From the NCBI GenBank assembly GCA_913055625.1, contig CAJXJW010000005.1, forward strand, positions 186,001 to 250,000: a stretch of DNA of 64,000 nt. The letters are read 5' to 3'. Origin of the DNA: an uncultured Pseudomonadota bacterium (GTDB lineage: Bacteria; Pseudomonadota; Gammaproteobacteria; Steroidobacterales; Woeseiaceae). A program made the translations under genes and the position numbers. Each line of letters starts with the position of its first letter. Position 1 is the stretch's first letter. This document shows positions 9,880 to 18,899 of this stretch, piece by piece. The notes under the pieces are model-generated. The model saw only the letters and a list, made by a program, of their open reading frames with translations. It was not told the origin of the DNA and did not search any database.

Positions 9880-10275
9880 TCAGTCGTCGAGATCGTCGAG
9901 AAACGACTGGTAGTCGTCCGGCGACATCAGGTCGGCGTCGTCCACGTCGGCGGACGGCTGAATGCGGACGATCCAGCCGTCACCGTACGGATCCGCGTTG
10001 ATCTTCTCCGGGTCGTCCGACAATTCCTCGTTCACCTCGACGACGACGCCGGCGATCGGGGCGTAGACGTCCGAGGCCGCCTTGACGGATTCGACGACGG
10101 CCATCTCACCTTCGGCGTCCAGCTCCTGGTCGATCTCCGGCAACTCGACATAGACGAGGTCGCCCAGCGCACTCTGCGCATGATCGGTAATGCCGACGGT
10201 GACGCTGCCGTCGTTTTCCTTGCGCAGCCACTCGTGTTCCTTCGTGTACAACAGATCGCCTGGCAATTCACTCAT
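9880..10275 (-). CDS. gcvH: Glycine cleavage system H protein
   Basis: A 131-aa lipoyl carrier that shuttles the aminomethyl group from P-protein to T-protein. The lipoylation lysine is in [14 protein letters not shown], and EHEWLR near the N-terminus is the family signature. A start 30 bp upstream is also open, but ATG 10275 ([16 protein letters not shown]) has GGGATGAG in front and fits family length. It lies 50 bp downstream of gcvT. Confidence 0.97.
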   Translation of the reverse strand: MSELPGDLLYTKEHEWLRKENDGSVTVGITDHAQSALGDLVYVELPEIDQELDAEGEMAVVESVKAASDVYAPIAGVVVEVNEELSDDPEKINADPYGDGWIVRIQPSADVDDADLMSPDDYQSFLDDLDD

Positions 10276-10325
10276 GTTCTCATCCCCATTCAGAATGTCC
10301 TGCAACGTGACGTCGGCCCGCCCGG

Positions 10326-11417
10326 TCAGACGTCGATTCGCACCTTTCCGTGTCGGACGAACGGCGTCGGCACGACCCGTGCCGCCGCCAGCCGCCCGCG
10401 GATATCAACCTTCGCGCTCTCCTGCGCACCGGCCGGCAGCCGCGCCAGCGCGATCGACCGGTCGAGCGTGGGCGAGTACCCGCCCGACGTGATTTCGCCG
10501 TCACCGGCCCCGTCGACCGCGACACGCTGATGGCCGCGTAGTATGCCCTTGTCCTCCAGCAGCAGGCCGACGAAACGCCGCAGGCCGCCCGCCGCCTTCT
10601 GCGCTTCGAGCGCGCCCCGGCCGATGAAATCGCGGTCGGCCGGTTCCCAGGCGACGGTCCATTCCAAGCCGGATTCGAGCGGCGACACGGACTCGTCCAT
10701 ATCGTTGCCGTACAGGTTCATCGCGGCCTCGAGCCGCAGCGTGTCCCGGGCGCCGAGGCCGCAGGGCGCCACGCCGGCCGCCAGGAGCGCCTCCCAGGTC
10801 TGGGCGGCGTCGCCGGCGGGCAGCAGGATCTCCCAGCCGTCTTCGCCGGTATAACCGGTGCGCGCGACGAACCACTCGCCGGCGTAACAGGCCGAGAACG
10901 GCGCCAGCGCCAGCGCCTGCTCGCGCCAATGCGCGTCGATCAGGGTCGCCGCCCGTTCCCGCGCCCGAGGCCCCTGGACCGCGATCATCGCCAGTTCCGA
11001 GCGCTCATTGACATGCACGCCGAAGTCCTGCGCGTGCCGCCGAATCCAGTCGAGGTCTTTCTCGCGCGTGGCCGCATTGACGACGAGCCGGTAGTTCCCC
11101 TCGTCGAGCCGGTAGACGATGAGGTCGTCGATGATGCCGCCGTCCTCGCGCAGCATGCAGGTGTACAGCGCCTTGCCCGGCCGAGCCAGCTTCGACACGT
11201 CGTTTGCGAGCAGGTACCGGAGGAAGTCGAGAGTGCGCTGGCCACCCAGGTCGACGACCGTCATGTGGGAGACGTCGAACATGCCGGCGTCGCGCCGCAC
11301 CGCGTGGTGTTCCTCTTTCTGGGAGCCGTAGTTGACCGGCATGTCCCAGCCCCCGAAATCCACCATCCGGGCACCGGCTGCGAGATGTTGGTCGTACAGC
11401 GGGGTCTTCAGTCCCAT
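10326..11417 (-). CDS. gcvT: Aminomethyltransferase (glycine cleavage T protein)
   Basis: A 363-aa enzyme that moves the methylene group from lipoyl-GcvH to tetrahydrofolate and releases ammonia. Family blocks: [27 protein letters not shown] at the N-terminus, [21 protein letters not shown], and the C-terminal [19 protein letters not shown] 11417 follows CTGGAGC, a good ribosome binding site, and is the first start after the glycine riboswitch. First gene of gcvT-gcvH-gcvPA-tpx-like-gcvPB. Confidence 0.97.
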   Translation of the reverse strand: MGLKTPLYDQHLAAGARMVDFGGWDMPVNYGSQKEEHHAVRRDAGMFDVSHMTVVDLGGQRTLDFLRYLLANDVSKLARPGKALYTCMLREDGGIIDDLIVYRLDEGNYRLVVNAATREKDLDWIRRHAQDFGVHVNERSELAMIAVQGPRARERAATLIDAHWREQALALAPFSACYAGEWFVARTGYTGEDGWEILLPAGDAAQTWEALLAAGVAPCGLGARDTLRLEAAMNLYGNDMDESVSPLESGLEWTVAWEPADRDFIGRGALEAQKAAGGLRRFVGLLLEDKGILRGHQRVAVDGAGDGEITSGGYSPTLDRSIALARLPAGAQESAKVDIRGRLAAARVVPTPFVRHGKVRIDV

Positions 11418-11442
11418 GCTTGCTCCAGAGTCATCGTCGATA

Positions 11443-11464
11443 CGACAGGCGAACCCGCCTGTCG
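11443..11464 (-). promoter_or_regulatory. Perfect 9-bp hairpin in the gcvT leader (likely expression platform)
   Basis: CGACAGGCG and CGCCTGTCG pair perfectly around a 4-nt loop, between aptamer II and the gcvT ribosome binding site. No U-run follows it, so it does not look like an intrinsic terminator; it may shield or expose the ribosome binding site or compete with the P1 stem of aptamer II. Confidence 0.5.
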
Positions 11465-11465
11465 C

Positions 11466-11662
11466 CCCTCTGTCCTCTTGTACCTGAGAGATCCGTGGCA
11501 ACGCACGCGCGCGGCGTGCGGCACATACCCCTTCGGCGGGCCGCTTCGTCGACCACTCTCCAGAGCTAATCAGCGTACACAGTCCGTTTGCCTGAGCGTT
11601 TCCGGGCGGGTTGCGCCTTCGGCGCCCCGTTCGAGTCGGGGTCTCTTCCGTGCACTCTGTGG
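11466..11662 (-). ncRNA. Tandem glycine riboswitch upstream of gcvT
   Basis: Read on the minus strand, two consecutive glycine aptamers are visible. Aptamer I spans about 11662-11576 (GGAAGAGACC, then CGCCGAAGGCGC, then ACGCTCAGGCAAACGGAC). Aptamer II spans about 11567-11466 (CTCTGGAGAGTGG, CGCCGAAGGGGT, ATCTCTCAGGTACAAGAGGAC). The CGCCGAAGG and CTCAGGyAaA elements are the conserved ligand core of the family. Its position before gcvT fits the known role of switching on glycine cleavage when glycine is plentiful. Confidence 0.95.
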
Positions 11663-11675
11663 ATTAGTGCGCGCC

Positions 11676-11681
11676 ATGATA
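11676..11681 (-). promoter_or_regulatory. Probable -10 box of the gcv operon
   Basis: TATCAT on the minus strand ends 13 bp before aptamer I, so a transcript starting about 7 nt downstream would open just ahead of the riboswitch. No clear -35 is seen. Confidence 0.4.
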
Positions 11682-11762
11682 GCCAATGCGCCGGGGCCGC
11701 GCCAGCAATGCGGGTCAGTGCGGTACCCGGATTTCGGGCCTCGAAGAATTCCGCCGGCCGGG

Positions 11763-12716
11763 TCAGGCGGCGCGAAATTCCCGCTTGGCGACCGCGGCAC
11801 GTTCCGCGGGCGTTTCGTGCGCCGCGAAGATCGCGTCGATCCGCCGCAGCCGGGACAGGATGCCCGTGGAATTCGCGATCTGGATGTTGAGTCCCGGACG
11901 CGCGTTCATTTCAAGAATCAGCGGTCCGAGATCCCGGTCGATCACCATGTCGACGCCCAGGTAGCCGAGACCCGTCACTTCGTAACAGCGCGCCGCCGAC
12001 TCGAGGATGAAGTCCCACTGCGGAATCTCGAGCCCGGCAATCAGCGCGCCATTGTCAGGGTGTTCGTCCACGTGGTCGTTGTGGTGCACGCCGGTCAGCG
12101 TCTGGCCGGTGCTCATGTCCACTCCGGCTCCGACGGCGCCCTGGTGCAGGTTCGCCTTGCCGTCCGAAGCGCGGGTGGGCAGCCGCACCATCGCCATTGA
12201 CGGGTAGCCGCGGTACACGATCACGCGGATGTCCGGCACTCCCTGGTAGCTCACCTCGTCGAAGACCGGGTCGAACATGACGCAGTACTCGATCAGCGCA
12301 GTGTCCGGGTTGCCGCTGAGGCTGTACTGGCCGCCGACGATGTTCGAGATGTGGTGCTCGATCTCGTCGCGCGTAGTGAGAACGCCACTTGCCAGCCTGA
12401 ACGTATCGCGCTTGCGCTTGCTGCGGCCGGTCACCACGGTGATGCCGTCGCCGCCGCTGCCCTGCGCCGGCTTCACGACGAAGCTCGCGCGCGCGTCGAC
12501 GATCTCCGCGAAGCGGCGCACCTCGCCCTGGTGGCGAATGACACCGTAAAGCTCCGGCACCGCCATGCCGGCCGCCATCGCCAGCTCCTTGGTCAGCACC
12601 TTGTCGTCGACCCGCGGGTAATACTTGCGCGGGTTCAGGCGCATGATGAACTCGCTGTTGCGCTGGTTGAGTCCCAGCACCCCCGCCGCACGCAACCGCT
12701 TCGCGACCGCGAACAT
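11763..12716 (-). CDS. RimK-like ATP-grasp ligase (alpha-L-glutamate ligase-like)
   Basis: A 317-aa ATP-grasp protein beginning MFAVAKRLRAAGVLGLNQRN. ATP-grasp landmarks are FVVKPAQGSGGDGITVV (nucleotide-binding loop), VPDIRVIVYRGYP, and the metal-binding LGVDMVIDRDLGPLILEMNARPGL. It belongs to the family that always travels with the inactive-transglutaminase/7TM protein encoded immediately upstream; the two overlap by one base (TGATG). RimK relatives add amino acids to protein tails or make small peptides; the substrate here is unknown. An upstream extension of the frame overlaps the 7TM gene and is not credible. Confidence 0.88.
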   Translation of the reverse strand: MFAVAKRLRAAGVLGLNQRNSEFIMRLNPRKYYPRVDDKVLTKELAMAAGMAVPELYGVIRHQGEVRRFAEIVDARASFVVKPAQGSGGDGITVVTGRSKRKRDTFRLASGVLTTRDEIEHHISNIVGGQYSLSGNPDTALIEYCVMFDPVFDEVSYQGVPDIRVIVYRGYPSMAMVRLPTRASDGKANLHQGAVGAGVDMSTGQTLTGVHHNDHVDEHPDNGALIAGLEIPQWDFILESAARCYEVTGLGYLGVDMVIDRDLGPLILEMNARPGLNIQIANSTGILSRLRRIDAIFAAHETPAERAAVAKREFRAA

Positions 12717-14236
12717 CAGCCTTTCGCCAGGACCTTGAAGCGCGTCAGTTCGAGCAGCCGGTAGCCGGTGTAGCGACCGGCAAGTACCACGAACGCAAGC
12801 ACGACCAACAACAGTTCGGGAAACGTGATGATGAGGTGCTCGAGCCAGTTCAGGCCCATCGCGATGTAGCTGAACACCGCGGTCAGAAGGCTGCCGAACG
12901 CCGCGCGCAGCGCATCGGCCGGACCGCGTTCCTCCCACATTACCGACATGCGCTCGATGGTCATCGCAATGATCACCATCGGGAACAGGGCGACGGACAG
13001 GCCCGTGTCCATGCCGAGCTTGTTCGACACGATACTGATCAGCAGCATCAGCATCACGACGACGATGAGAACGGATGCCAGCCGCGGCACGAGCAACAGG
13101 CGCAATCGTTCCAGGAGAAAGCGGATGGTCAGGCCGAGCGCAACCAGCAGCGTGAACAGGATGATTCCCCACAGCAACTGCGTTTCGCGAAACGCGAGCG
13201 CGATGAGCACCGGCATGAACGTACCGAACGCCTCGATACCGACGAAGTTGCGCATCAGCACCATGACCAGCGCGCCGATCGGGATCATCAGCAGAACGCT
13301 GTAAACCGCCTGGGTCTGGATCGGCAGGCTGTACAGCGAGAAATCCAGGATCCGGATGTCGTCCTGGGACGCGTGTGTCCTGGCGATCGCGACGGCGTCG
13401 ACGTGATTCTGCTGAATCGCAAAGTCGACACGGACGCTGCTGCCGCCCTCGACGCCGACCAGCGGCTCGTTGCCACGCCACCAGATGAAGAAGTGCGGCG
13501 GCAATCCTTCGGCACCGGTTCTCGGGTTGAAGTACCGCCACTGGTCACCGTCGTGGATCTCCAGGAAGGTCACGGGCGGGGCATTGCGCTGACGCCCGGC
13601 CAGCGGAAAACCGTGGACCATGCGCGCCGGGATGCGCGCCGCCGCCAGCAGCGTGGTCGCGGTCTCGACGAGCTGTGTCGACGACGAAACGTTCGACATC
13701 AGAAGCTGCACGTTCGGGTCCGGGGATCGGTCGTTCAGGCGATGCAGCAATTCGGTCGTGAACGATGCCGTGTCCGCGGACTGCTCCCTCACGTCCGAAA
13801 CGATGACGTCGACGGCCGTCTTGAACGGCTCCTCGATCACCGGCGCCGGCGGGAACGGCGGCGTGGTGTCCGATTGTTCCGAGCGCGGGTCCTGGTAAAC
13901 AGACACGCGGTAGTACAGCGCCTGCGGGCCATCGGCGCGTCGTACCGCCCACTGTGCTTCGCGTCCGCTGGACCCGTAATTCAGGTTGAAGCCGTACTCG
14001 CGGGACACCGGGTTCTCATTGAGCACGCGAAACCCCGGGGTCAGCGTCGGCACGAGCAGGTTGACTTTGATCGAACCGGGTCCTGACTCGAAATGCACGG
14101 CGGCCTCGATCGTCCAGACCGGGGTTTCGCGGTCCTCCGTGATCGGGAAGCCCAGCAGCTGCCACTTGTAGAGGAACAGCGAAAGACCCGCTGCGGCCAG
14201 CAGCAGTGCGAGAACGTAGACCGTCTTGTGTTTCAT
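12716..14236 (-). CDS. Inactive transglutaminase fused to seven transmembrane helices
   Basis: A 506-aa inner-membrane protein. It has an N-terminal TM anchor (VYVLALLLAAAGLSLFLY), a periplasmic transglutaminase-like domain at about 30-250, and seven C-terminal helices from about 285 to 495 (e.g. AVYSVLLMIPIGALVMVLM, LLWGIILFTLLVALGLTI). This matches the Pfam pair known as 'inactive transglutaminase' plus '7 transmembrane helices'. GGGGGACC precedes the ATG. In other proteobacteria this protein pairs with the RimK-like ligase (present here) and often with a retropepsin-like protease (absent here). The role is probably envelope or osmotic stress related, by inference only. Confidence 0.87.
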   Translation of the reverse strand: MKHKTVYVLALLLAAAGLSLFLYKWQLLGFPITEDRETPVWTIEAAVHFESGPGSIKVNLLVPTLTPGFRVLNENPVSREYGFNLNYGSSGREAQWAVRRADGPQALYYRVSVYQDPRSEQSDTTPPFPPAPVIEEPFKTAVDVIVSDVREQSADTASFTTELLHRLNDRSPDPNVQLLMSNVSSSTQLVETATTLLAAARIPARMVHGFPLAGRQRNAPPVTFLEIHDGDQWRYFNPRTGAEGLPPHFFIWWRGNEPLVGVEGGSSVRVDFAIQQNHVDAVAIARTHASQDDIRILDFSLYSLPIQTQAVYSVLLMIPIGALVMVLMRNFVGIEAFGTFMPVLIALAFRETQLLWGIILFTLLVALGLTIRFLLERLRLLLVPRLASVLIVVVMLMLLISIVSNKLGMDTGLSVALFPMVIIAMTIERMSVMWEERGPADALRAAFGSLLTAVFSYIAMGLNWLEHLIITFPELLLVVLAFVVLAGRYTGYRLLELTRFKVLAKG

Positions 14237-14269
14237 GGTCCCCCGGGGATCGGCGCGACGTCAGTCGTC

Positions 14270-15481
14270 TTATTTTCGGCGGGCGGTGCCCAGCGCAACG
14301 CCGGCCATCTTACGCCGGATCGGGCCGCTGCGGTTGAACAGCGCCATTCCGTTGCGCCGCAACTCGCCGAGGGGTCCAGAGTCTGACGCAAACAGGCGAT
14401 TCAGGCCAGTCATGAAATGCAGCATCCGCGCGTTGTCGCTGCGACGAGCGCGCTCATAGCGCCTCAGCACGGGCAGGTCGCCGGGATGCTCGCGGTGATC
14501 CAGCGCCGCGTCGATCACGCCGGTGAGCTCGGCCACGTCGGCGATACCCAGGTTCGCGCCCTGCCCCGCGAGCGGATGCACGGTGTGCGCCGCATCTCCG
14601 ACCAGTGCAAAACCACGGCGCACGTATCGGCGCGCGTGTCGGGCGACCAGCGGAAACCGGCCGCGCGGTCCGGACGCCCGTAGATCACCCAACACGCCGT
14701 CGGAGGCATCCGTCAACAGGGAGCCGAGTCCGTCGTCGCTCATCGAATATGCCTGCTCCGCAGCCTCCGGTGTCGTTGTCCAGACCACGGAAACGCGGCC
14801 GTCCGCGAGCGGCAGGAGGCCGAGCGGGCCCGTCGGAAGAAAGCGCTGCCAGGCGGTGTCGCCGTGCGGCACTGTCGGCTCGAGGTGCGTAACGAACGCA
14901 ACCTGGTCGTAAGCCTGTTCCCAGGTATCGACGCCGGCCTGCCGCCGCAACGGCGACCCGCCGCCGTCGGCGGCGATGACGAGGTCCGCGGTCAGCTCTC
15001 CGCCGTCCGCAAAACGGACGCGCGCACCCGCATCGTCGAAGGACGCGTCCGCGACGGCCGTATCGAAACGCACGCCTGCGCCCGCCGCCTCGATGGCCGC
15101 GCGCAGCGCCTCCCTCAGTGCCGCATCGTCGACGATATAGCCGAGGTGGGGCACCCCGAACTCGTCGGCATCGAAGCGCAGGGTTGCGCCGCCATGCGGG
15201 TCGCTCGCCGCATCCCAGACACGCATTCGGTCGAAGGCCGCGACGTGGGTCGGGTGCATGCGCTGCCATGCGCCCAGGCTTTCGAGCAGGTCGGCCGATC
15301 CTGCCGATATTGCCGACACGCGCAATCCCGTCTCACCGGCGACGACGTGCTCGGGCGCGGCACCCGCGTCGACGATCGTGACGTCGAGTTGCGCCGCGTT
15401 GCGCGACGCCAGGAGACGCAGCACGGCAAGCAACCCCACGGTACCTGCGCCCGCCACCAGGATCGAGTAAGGCGGCCTCAC
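14270..15481 (-). CDS. UbiI/VisC/UbiF-like FAD monooxygenase of ubiquinone synthesis
   Basis: A 403-aa flavoprotein hydroxylase. FAD-binding GxGxxG is VAGAGTVGLLAVL at residues 8-20, the DG motif is DLVIAADGGGSPLRR, and the second FAD motif GFALVGDAAHTVHPLAGQGANLGIAD is complete. It starts at GTG 15481, whose GTGA overlaps the ubiH stop, so the two are co-translated. With UbiH and Coq7 in the same window it most likely does the C5 (UbiI-type) ring hydroxylation, but a UbiL/UbiM-like broad specificity cannot be excluded from sequence alone. Confidence 0.88.
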   Translation of the reverse strand: MRPPYSILVAGAGTVGLLAVLRLLASRNAAQLDVTIVDAGAAPEHVVAGETGLRVSAISAGSADLLESLGAWQRMHPTHVAAFDRMRVWDAASDPHGGATLRFDADEFGVPHLGYIVDDAALREALRAAIEAAGAGVRFDTAVADASFDDAGARVRFADGGELTADLVIAADGGGSPLRRQAGVDTWEQAYDQVAFVTHLEPTVPHGDTAWQRFLPTGPLGLLPLADGRVSVVWTTTPEAAEQAYSMSDDGLGSLLTDASDGVLGDLRASGPRGRFPLVARHARRYVRRGFALVGDAAHTVHPLAGQGANLGIADVAELTGVIDAALDHREHPGDLPVLRRYERARRSDNARMLHFMTGLNRLFASDSGPLGELRRNGMALFNRSGPIRRKMAGVALGTARRK

Positions 15482-16704
15482 CGCACCGGTACTCCGCGCG
15501 ACAAGCGCGGCAATCGGCCGGCGAGCCCCATGGCGTGCCGCGCAAACTCGGTACGCAGGCCGGGAACCAGGTCGAAACCGAGCATGCCGATGTCACGAAG
15601 GGCGCCAGCCGTGCCCGGCGCGCCGAAGACGGACACCAGGCCGTCGGTCAGCGCGACCAGCTTCCGCTGATCGGACCGGCGCCAGTCGGCGTAGCGCTCG
15701 CAGACGAGGCTGTTGCCGATGTCCTGGCCGGCGTCGCCCGCATCCGCCACGCAGTCGCACAGCGCCGCGACGTCGCGTAGCCCGAGATTGAAACCTTGCG
15801 CGGCCACCGGGTGCAGGCCGTGCGCGGCATTGCCGACCAGCACGGCCCGCGGCCCATGAATCCGGAGCGCCTTGCTCAGCCGCAGCGGGTACGCCGCCCG
15901 CTCGCTGATGGCCGTGAAGCGTCCCAGCCGCATCCCGAAGCGTTCCTGGAACTCCGCCAGGAAAGACGCGTCGGGCAGGGACAGTACGCGCCCGGCGTCG
16001 CGCGCCGCCACCGTCCAGACGAACGCTGCGCGATCGGGGCCGAATGGCAGCAGCGCCAGGGGACCGTCGCCGGTAAACCGCTCCCAGGCGACGTTGTCGT
16101 GCGGCACGCCGGGACGAACGTTGCCGATGATGGCCTGCTGGCCGTAGTCACGTTCCGTTGCGGTGATGCCGAGCAGGTCGCGAACGCCGGAACGTGCACC
16201 GTCGGCCGCCACGAGCAGTCGCGCCGTCAGGGTGCAATCGCCGTCCAGCCCGACGTCGATGCCTTCCGACGTCGCGTCCGCCGCGACCACCCGGGCCGGA
16301 CACAGGGTTGTGATTCCGGGGCATCCGGCCACGGCCGATTGGAGCACCTGCCCGAGTACCCGGTTCACGGCGACGTAACCGAGCGCCTCCACGCCTTGCT
16401 CGTCGGCATCGATGCGGGAGAATCCGAAGCGGCCGCGATCGGAGATTCGTATCGCCCGGATCGGTGTCGCGGCGGCCGCGATCTCCGGCCACAGTCCGAG
16501 CGCGTCGAACAGCCGCTGCGAACTGCGGGACAAGGCCGTCGATCGTTCGTCGAAACTCGGTTGCGACGGCGCGTCGCGAGCGACCGCCTCGACGAGGGCG
16601 ATACGCAATCCGAGCGGTGCAAGCGCGATCGCCAGCGTACTGCCGACCATGCCGCCGCCGGCAATGACGACGTCGAACGTGGAACTCCGTGGCGCCTCGT
16701 TCAT
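15478..16704 (-). CDS. ubiH: 2-octaprenyl-6-methoxyphenol hydroxylase (UbiH)
   Basis: A 408-aa FAD monooxygenase of ubiquinone biosynthesis (C1 hydroxylation in the UbiH group). Motifs: VIAGGGMVGSTLAIAL at residues 12-27, LLVAADGARSGVRDLLG, and RAVLVGNAAHGLHPVAAQGFNLGLRD. ATG 16704 overlaps the pepP stop (ATGA). An open extension upstream lies inside pepP and was discarded. Position after pepP and before a second flavoprotein is the standard gammaproteobacterial order. Confidence 0.93.
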   Translation of the reverse strand: MNEAPRSSTFDVVIAGGGMVGSTLAIALAPLGLRIALVEAVARDAPSQPSFDERSTALSRSSQRLFDALGLWPEIAAAATPIRAIRISDRGRFGFSRIDADEQGVEALGYVAVNRVLGQVLQSAVAGCPGITTLCPARVVAADATSEGIDVGLDGDCTLTARLLVAADGARSGVRDLLGITATERDYGQQAIIGNVRPGVPHDNVAWERFTGDGPLALLPFGPDRAAFVWTVAARDAGRVLSLPDASFLAEFQERFGMRLGRFTAISERAAYPLRLSKALRIHGPRAVLVGNAAHGLHPVAAQGFNLGLRDVAALCDCVADAGDAGQDIGNSLVCERYADWRRSDQRKLVALTDGLVSVFGAPGTAGALRDIGMLGFDLVPGLRTEFARHAMGLAGRLPRLSRGVPVR

Positions 16705-18002
16705 GCCGCCATCAGCGCCTCGACCCGGTCGGGGTCTTTCGCCAGCCCCTTGCTCAGAACATCGGGCCCCTTGCCGGTGACGAGCACGTCGTCCTCGATA
16801 CGCACGCCGATGTTCCGGAACCGTGCGGGCACCTTGCTCGTGGCCGGCAGGTAGATGCCGGGCTCCACGGTCATGACCATGCCGGACTCGAGCAGGCGCC
16901 ACTGCTCGCCGACCTTGTAGTCGCCGACGTCGTGCACGTCCATGCCGAGCCAGTGCCCCGTACGGTGCATGAAGTACGGTTGGTACGCCGCGTCACGGAT
17001 GAGCCGGTTCAGCGTACCCTCGAGCAGGCCCAGTTTCTTGAGGCCCCGGGTGATGACCCTGACGGCCGCGTCGTGCGGGTCGTTCCAGTGATTGCCCTTG
17101 CGGACCTTGTCGATCGCCGCGAGTTGGGCCTCGAGCACGATCTCGTAGACCGCCCGCTGCTCTGTGCTGAAGCGACCGCTGACCGGCAGCGTCCGCGTAA
17201 TGTCCGACGCGTAATAGTCGAGCTCGCAACCCGCGTCGATCAGGACCAGGTCGCCCGCCTTGAGCTCGCAGTTGTTGTCGACGTAGTGCAGCGTGCAGGC
17301 ATTCCTGCCGCTGCCCACGATAGGGCTATAGGACACCCACGCGTCGTTGCGCCGGAATTCGTGCCGGTACTCGGCCTCGACTTCGTACTCGAACAGGCCG
17401 GGGCGGACCATGCGCATGGCGCGCTCGTGGGCACCGACTGCAACGCGGGCCGCGCGGCGCATGGCCGTAACTTCCGCGCGGCTCTTGTAGAGGCGCATGT
17501 CGTGCAGCAGGTGGTCCAGTGCGACGAACTCCTGCGGCGTGTGGACGCCCCGCGCACCGCGGGAGCGCAGCGAGTTGATCCACTCCGCGATCTGCGAATC
17601 GAAGTCGGTGTACATGCCCATCGTGTAGTAAACGCGGCTGCACGACTCGATCATGCCCGGCAGGATGTCGTCGATGTCGTCAACGGGGAACGCGTCGTCA
17701 GCGCCGAAACTCTCGATCGCCCCGTCAGGGCCGGACCGCGAGCCGTCCCAGAGCTCCTTTTCCGAATCGCGTTCGCGGCAGAACAGGACGAACTCGCCGT
17801 TCTCCCGCCCGGGCGCAAGTACAGCCACCGCGTTGGGCTCCGCGAAACCGGTCAGGTAGTAGAAATCGCTGTCCTGGCGGAAGCGGTACTCCACGTCGCG
17901 GCTGCGCTTCCGCACCGGCGCGGCTGGCAGAATGGCAATCCCTCCCTTGCCCATCATCCGCATCAGCTGGTCGCGGCGGCGCGCGAACTCTTCCGGCTTC
18001 AT
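16701..18002 (-). CDS. pepP: Xaa-Pro aminopeptidase P
   Basis: A 433-aa metallopeptidase that removes N-terminal residues preceding proline. It has the creatinase-like N-terminal domain (MKPEEFARRRDQLMRMMG) and the pita-bread catalytic domain with metal ligands in DLVLIDAGCELDYYASDITRTLPV, TGHWLGMDVHDVG and TVEPGIY. ATG overlaps the ygfB stop. Conserved partner of ubiH. Confidence 0.96.
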   Translation of the reverse strand: MKPEEFARRRDQLMRMMGKGGIAILPAAPVRKRSRDVEYRFRQDSDFYYLTGFAEPNAVAVLAPGRENGEFVLFCRERDSEKELWDGSRSGPDGAIESFGADDAFPVDDIDDILPGMIESCSRVYYTMGMYTDFDSQIAEWINSLRSRGARGVHTPQEFVALDHLLHDMRLYKSRAEVTAMRRAARVAVGAHERAMRMVRPGLFEYEVEAEYRHEFRRNDAWVSYSPIVGSGRNACTLHYVDNNCELKAGDLVLIDAGCELDYYASDITRTLPVSGRFSTEQRAVYEIVLEAQLAAIDKVRKGNHWNDPHDAAVRVITRGLKKLGLLEGTLNRLIRDAAYQPYFMHRTGHWLGMDVHDVGDYKVGEQWRLLESGMVMTVEPGIYLPATSKVPARFRNIGVRIEDDVLVTGKGPDVLSKGLAKDPDRVEALMAA

Positions 18003-18568
18003 GGCGCGGGTGCCGGCCGCAGGTCGGCCAGTTCCTCGTAGACGATCTGCACGGCAACGCGCAGGTACTCGACCAGCTCGGCGTAAGCTTCTTCCTCGTC
18101 CTCATCATCGGCATCCGCATCACTCGCGGCGCGCGTGATCTGCAGCATGTCGGCGATGATGTCGGCCAGCGGCTCGCCGGCGAGCTGTTCGCGCAGTTCC
18201 GCGTGCTCGGCGCCCGCCCCGGCCACCAGTCCGTGCAGGAAGCCCTCGCACCAGGCCGCCAACCCCCCGGCGCGGCGGTCGTTGCTTGCCTCGTCGTCGG
18301 GTAGCAGCAAGTCGAAGCCGGACTGGCGTTGCCGAAGCGCGTCGCGCGTTTCGTCGAATACCCGTGCGAGCACCGCGGCACACTCGCCGCGCAGCGCGTT
18401 CGCCGGGTCGGTGCCCTCGAGAACGGCCGCGGCGATGCGCGGCGCCGCCTCGTCACCAGCCACGGCAAGCCCTGCGGCTATCAGGCCGTGGGCCTGCGGT
18501 GCGCTCCACGTCGCCCCGCAGCGCGACAGCGCTGCCTGCAATTCATCGTGTTCGTCGTGTCGATTCAT
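17999..18568 (-). CDS. ygfB: UPF0149 family protein (YgfB)
   Basis: A 189-aa soluble protein of the UPF0149/YecA-YgfB group. Visible hallmarks are SAPQAHGLIAAGL near the N-terminus, FDLLLPDDE, and WCEGFLHGL; the acidic DADADDEDEEEA stretch near 150 and AELVEYLRVAVQIVYEEL complete the pattern. First gene of the ygfB-pepP-ubiH operon and divergent from the zap genes, as in E. coli. Known members influence stress and antibiotic responses in Pseudomonas; no role can be read from this sequence. Confidence 0.92.
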   Translation of the reverse strand: MNRHDEHDELQAALSRCGATWSAPQAHGLIAAGLAVAGDEAAPRIAAAVLEGTDPANALRGECAAVLARVFDETRDALRQRQSGFDLLLPDDEASNDRRAGGLAAWCEGFLHGLVAGAGAEHAELREQLAGEPLADIIADMLQITRAASDADADDEDEEEAYAELVEYLRVAVQIVYEELADLRPAPAP

Positions 18569-18630
18569 ACTTTGATTGTCGGCGATTCCCGGCCGGGCCC
18601 TATGATCCCATGCGGGCGGCTCCGTTGCGA

Positions 18631-18659
18631 TTGATTCTCCCTTGCGGCCTGACTATATT
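18631..18659 (+). promoter_or_regulatory. sigma70 promoter of the zapB-like/zapA unit
   Basis: TTGATT (18631-18636), a 17-bp spacer and TATATT (18654-18659). Transcription would start about 18665-18667, on top of the ATG at 18666, so the first gene may be leaderless. Confidence 0.65.
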
Positions 18660-18665
18660 GGCCAG

Positions 18666-18896
18666 ATGACGACTGACCGTACCTCCGTGTTCGAACACGA
18701 GCTCCGCCGCCTCGAAGAGCGCGTCGATGCCCTCGTTCGGGTATGCGACCAGCTCCAGGACGAAAACAAGTCTCTGCGCCAGAGGCAGGATGTGCTGACA
18801 GCGGAGCGGGCGACGCTGCTACAGAAAAACGAGCAGGTGCGGGCACGCGTCGAAGCCATGATCGGCCGGTTGAAGGCAATGGAGCAGGGATCGTAG
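18666..18896 (+). CDS. Small coiled-coil protein, ZapB-like (TIGR02449 type)
   Basis: A 76-aa protein that is coiled coil almost throughout (HELRRLEERVDALVRVCDQL, RQRQDVLTAERATLLQ, VRARVEAMIGRLKAME). It matches the small family found just before zapA in gammaproteobacteria and resembles the FtsZ-ring-associated protein ZapB. Start ATG 18666 is chosen over 18642 because of the promoter position; no Shine-Dalgarno precedes it. Its stop lies 4 bp before zapA. A role in the division ring is inferred from context. Confidence 0.82.
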   Translation: MTTDRTSVFEHELRRLEERVDALVRVCDQLQDENKSLRQRQDVLTAERATLLQKNEQVRARVEAMIGRLKAMEQGS

Positions 18897-18899
18897 TCG

